From positions 3,825,606-3,889,605 of the forward strand of contig JAJEKV010000052.1 of NCBI GenBank assembly GCA_021234155.1: a DNA stretch of 64,000 nt, in the 5' to 3' direction. Source of the stretch: Isoetes taiwanensis. Lineage: Eukaryota > Streptophyta > Lycopodiopsida > Isoetales > Isoetaceae. Under the pieces are notes generated by a model. The model did no database searches. It saw only the letters and a list, made by a program, of their open reading frames with translations, and was not told the origin of the DNA. The position numbers were made by a program, and so were the translations under genes. Of the stretch, positions 59,520 through 64,000 are shown piece after piece; position 1 is the stretch's first letter; every line of letters starts with the position of its first letter.

Positions 59520-62500
59520 GTAAACGCGATTTGCTAGGATTGCATAAATGTGCCTAGGTGAGAATAGAATATCTGCTGTAAAGATTTGATTTGATATTTT
59601 CTCGCTTATATTTGTGACGCTACAAAATACATTAGGCATGTCCGGAAGTGCCGATAGCCGAGTATGGGAGCATCTATCTCTATGAATGTATCATTTCCAT
59701 GCTTCGCACCTCTTTGCTTTGCATTTGCAAGGTCTTAGTCCATTTGCGCTTTGACATTTTCTTCCTAAAACGTAATGGAGAAGGATCTCAATAGACATAA
59801 ATTTCTAAAAGCTAATTGCATTTTCCTATTGAACTCACAGTGGTACTAAGTATGCAATGCCCATACAAGCACTACAAAGCCAAGATCGCCATACATTCTA
59901 AAGTACAGCCCATGGTGAACAATAATCTCCAAAGACAAGATATGTTGAACTTACTGTGATAAACCAAAGAAGGCTATCACCGCGGAAACTTTATTTTCGA
60001 GCCATGTATCCAATTTTCCATCTACTTATTGTTGCATAGATGATAAGCTATTATCATTCTATATATTAGTAATTCATGATGCATATTATGTTTATTCACA
60101 GCTTCCCCGGAGGGCACTCGATTTCAATATGCCCAATGCCCATTTTGTTTCCTTTATTCCTGCACATAGGTTGCGTAAACGTAGATGCTGCTTAGAAGCA
60201 AAGTGAGTCTTTAACCATGTAAAGCTCATCATGCTTCGATGTACCCACAAGTTCTTCCTGCTAGCTAAATGAGGCAAGGTGCTCACAAAAGCTAAAGTAA
60301 ATTGGAGGTCTTGAAGCAAACTCCATAAGATGATAACTATGGAAGCCGGTAACTCCGCAGCCTTATATGCAACATGGTTGCATCAAAGGAGCTTCTCAAA
60401 TTATTGAAAAATAATTTACAGCTTACTATGTCACGGACCGTGAGAAAGGCCTAGGTATATTATGGACGTACTGCCAAATCTACAATCACAATAATTTCCA
60501 ATTCATGCCAGAAGCTAATGTGGTGTCATTGCATTGCCTCATCATCGCATGCTAGCTTCATCGCATGTTATTATTGCATGCATGCAAAGGAAACATCATC
60601 AGCTGCATCGGGCATTATGAAATTTGACTATCAGGAACCGAATGTGTTACGAAATTGGATGTGGGACCGTGCATGAACTTAGAATGATCCTTCAATATGC
60701 AATTGCATTTCTAGAGAATCTTAGATACATGTTTTTCCATGCTCAGATTTTATTCCAATCGGGTTTAGAATTAAGTCTATATACCATGTTTTAGGTCAAG
60801 ATAAGAATGTGTCATCGCTGACAACATAAGTGGTAGAATTTCACCAGATACATGGTGCTAAAGTCTTTGGACTTAGTAAAAACTCTTTATATGCCCATAA
60901 ACACGCGAACTATTTCTACGTTTGTGTAATCTGGCCCCCATGTTGGGTCGACAACATATAAAATGTAAGAGGAACCCGTGATTTTAAAAGCGCTTCATTT
61001 GTTTAGTGATTTCCCCAATTTTGGTTAATTGTTCCTCAATCCTTTTACCTCCCCTTTGTGTAGTTCCATTTTATTTAATTCTTTTTGCTCGTGCATTAAA
61101 AAAAGGAAGGCTACCATTGAAGGCAAAAGAAGCATAACCTCAAGTTATAGGTTTTCAAGAGAGGGACCTTAAACTGAATAAAACATGAAGCATAACCCAA
61201 ACTTACAAGTTTTCATCAATTGCTCAAAGAATGCCGGGTAATCGGGTAATTAGTAGTTCAATACTTTGGCATCCGCTGTCGGCATCATTTTGCTAACATG
61301 GTCTTTAATGCTTTGTTATCAAGTAGCATGAGCTTTATCAACAAATTGTATATCGCATCCCCGATACCAAAATCTCGCCTTCTCGGTACCGAGTATCCAA
61401 ACCGATTGCATAAGGAAATTGAAGGAGAGAAACACATGTTATTGTGTCAAACATGAGCAACCGTACGTAGTTGGGCCTTCAATGATACAGAGGAGATCCC
61501 TTACATGTTAATTGCACTTCACGCCGCAGTTGTCTCAGGCATCCCAAAGAAACAATGGAGTATGTCACAAACAAGAAGACTTTGATAATGTTAGTATCTT
61601 GTGGAGGTCAACAGCTTAAGCAGAAATATATGACTCCGATGAATGGCATAAACTAAACACCAAAGGTGAATGTGATGAATGCGGAGGAAGAAATTAGACA
61701 TCCGGTCCAAACGAGGAAGATGGAATTCGCATCGTGGACCGGTAAGTATATGCATATGTCAATGAGCCATCCAAAAAGGTACATCCGTATATTAGATTAT
61801 TGATCGTAAATGAGGACAAAGCATCCGCTTTGTTAAAGAACACGAAAAAATCAGCTTGCTAAGTTTACGTGATCATAACTTTACGTTATTAATCGGGCAG
61901 AGCAAAACAAATTTTAAAAGATGTGCCAGAGAAAACTCCCGATAATAGTGTGTTGTCTGCTATTGACATTGCAGAGAACTACTACATTGAAACCGTGGAC
62001 GTGGCGTGCAATCCGAAAGCATTGGAATCCCTCGGGATCAAATTAGTATTTTGGTCCATATTTCAAATGATGAAAATAGGCGTTTTAAAAAATCGCAGCA
62101 TTTCTATGTTTCCGCATCACGTGAAGCATGACATCGGGGTGGCTTAAGAATAATGGAGTAATACATAAACCTCATTATGTGTGTATTCCGATGGTTGTGC
62201 AGACCCCACCAACCGGTGACGGCATGGTATGGAATCAGAGATACCATGTTGAAAATAAAATTCGAAAAGTGATATGGGAATTTCTTGATCCTCGCCATGG
62301 AAAGTACACATGATGGCGGTGGCCGGTATAGCGTAAAGTTGTGGCTTGAGATGCAGCAGAGAAAAACAAAATGGCATGCCGCTGATTGTGCGTAAACAAA
62401 CAGCCTTTGGCGCCGCGAACCCATCAGAAAAGGCGCTGGGGAGGCTGGAAAACAGATGTAGAACAGGCGTTAAAGCATCGAACAGGTATCACCGTATCAG

Positions 62501-64000
62501 CAGATAAGCATTCTCGACAACTATAACCCGCCAGATCCAAATAAAGTTGCTATGACCACTCTCGCGGTTTTGTGATGCTTGCATGAACTTCAATTGGTTG
62601 AATCATCAGGAGAACATTAAACATTGTGGAGAATGGCTCGAAAGTTTAGAGCCCACGATCATATTGCCTCCTCGTGTTGAAGCCGAAAAATTACGGATGT
62701 TTTGTATGCGAGGATATTTGTTTAGGATGATGACCAGAGTCGCTTTCAGATGTATTTCTAGGCTCTCAAAAGACCGCATAATGTGAAGGTGTTTCCATAC
62801 TATGTTCTCGTGCATCCATGTTACGTATCGAAGAAGATTCAATTGATGACTATGGAAATGGAATATCACCGCAATTCAGTGTCATTGAAGGACAATATTA
62901 TGAACTAATCCCGTGTCACGTAATAAGTATAAACCGCCTCCTACTAAGAATATTTTGCACTGCTAGACCGGTGGATCGGGGTTTGAATCCCATTCAAGAA
63001 AGTAAACACAAGTCGGCAAGGGCACAAAGATTTCACTTGGCGATGAAGTCCATGATACATTGCTTATCACAACTTCCAAAGAATCAGATGACATGGACTA
63101 AGCCGACCAGTAATTTTAAATATTGTAATACTTTGTTCATATAAAGATAAGAACCTAAGAACTCGACTACTTCGTAGCGCATTATGTACATCAATGTAAC
63201 AGATAAAATAACAAATGTACATCTTATATACATCTCATTGCATATCCTTAAAATATTATAAAAATTCTGGTTAAGTGTAAGTCAATAAACCGAACACAAG
63301 TGTTGAATCGCGATAAATATTAAAAATAGTTTCAAATATGGCAAAGATAAGAAATGGAGGTGTTTTCACGCATAAACGGGTTGATATATTTTATATTTTC
63401 GCGATTACAAATACAACACACTGGGAAATGAGCATGGCCTATAATTCATGACCAAGCTTCAAATGCTAGTAGGAGCCCCATATCTTATGACTATTGCATC
63501 ATGTCTTCCGTTCTCACCGAGAGGTCGAGATATCCTCTAAAGCAAAGAGTCCATGCTGGGCTTATAAAGACGTACATCGGGTAAACCTTCCTTCCATCCT
63601 ACATGGTCAGATCTTCAGACACGCGGCCTTCCCCAAGGGCTGTGCAAATAAGTGGATTTGGTCGGCCAATATAATTCTCACGGCTGCTCGCTCTCATATA
63701 ATTTTCAATTTCCACCAACCTTCACAAAACAACAAAGAAGATCCCGGTTCACCTTTTTTCCGCATAAACATGTGCGTAGCCAAGAAGGGTTTTTGCCATT
63801 TTGAAGTAATGATACCTATGAGCTGCCCACGCTGCACGGACCGCCAGATATCCATCGGCTTTCGCCAGCAGTGGAGGGACTTAGAAATATGTTATGGGCT
63901 TAGAGGTGGAGTGTTTAAATAGCCTCAGATCTTCTTTTCTTTCTGGGCTTTTAGCGATTATAATCTTTCTTGGGCTTTTGCAACTGCGGGTTATAAGCCT
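59520..64000. other. No recognised gene; scattered protein-like frames
   Basis: Plus-strand frames at 61923-62147 (IAENYYIETVDVACNPKALE), 62128-62313 (VWNQRYHVENKIRKVIWEFL) and 62583-62786 (GEWLESLEPTIILPPRVEAE) follow one another and look like pieces of one decayed coding sequence, perhaps a transposase or gene relic, but no motif identifies it. The rest is AT-rich. Confidence 0.35.
62976..62992 (+). other. B-box-like motif, possible SINE/tRNA remnant
   Basis: GGTTTGAATCCC, preceded by CTAGACCGGTGGATCGG, differs by one base from the consensus B box of tRNA-derived SINEs. No A box or complete SINE is seen. Confidence 0.3.

Overview
The window reads as nuclear DNA of a land plant. Telomere-type CCCTAAA/TTTAGGG tracts occur inside it (about 5445-5475, 17077-17093). 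Two plant-type Ty3/gypsy retrotransposons are present, one carrying a chromodomain. A fragment of a plant cell-wall protein gene (Ole e 1/proline-rich family) is recognisable, and possible exons have GT-AG borders. There is no operon structure, rRNA or tRNA gene, or CRISPR array. I cannot name the species.

Layout. 1-5335: GC-rich satellite with a unit of about 1.1 kb (four full and two partial copies), followed by a short telomere-like tract. 5336-9868: AT-rich sequence without recognisable genes, with a cluster of perfect heat-shock-element motifs at 8826-8938. 9869-11430: a 1.56-kb minisatellite of a roughly 20-bp unit, then a 157-bp tandem repeat (11550-11990) and a CpG-rich ACGC-repetitive tract (12480-13030). 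15940-19415: two tandem copies of a 1.6-1.9-kb repeat. 19430-20075: nested direct repeats carrying two more perfect heat-shock-element trimers and TATA-like boxes. 20990-27240: a decayed Ty3/gypsy chromovirus on the minus strand (gag, zinc knuckle, RT, RNase H, integrase, chromodomain), its integrase split by about 1.3 kb of unrelated sequence. 27240-28650: further GC-rich gag-like debris. 31236-32457: possible exons of an unidentified minus-strand gene. 38246-49031: a near-complete 10.8-kb LTR retrotransposon on the plus strand with 590-620-bp LTRs, RT/RNase H/integrase in its centre and about 4.2 kb of extra sequence after integrase. 51513-52111: an Ole e 1-type gene fragment with frame breaks. 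53927-54323: a MITE-like element with terminal inverted repeats of about 93 bp. 59045-59519: two possible first exons of an unidentified gene.

Function. Most of the window is repeats and transposon remains; no set of genes working together can be seen. All retroelement frames are broken by many small indels. Copies of the same repeat also differ mainly by 1-5-base indels, so part of this damage may be sequencing or assembly error rather than biology. This lowers confidence in every pseudogene call.
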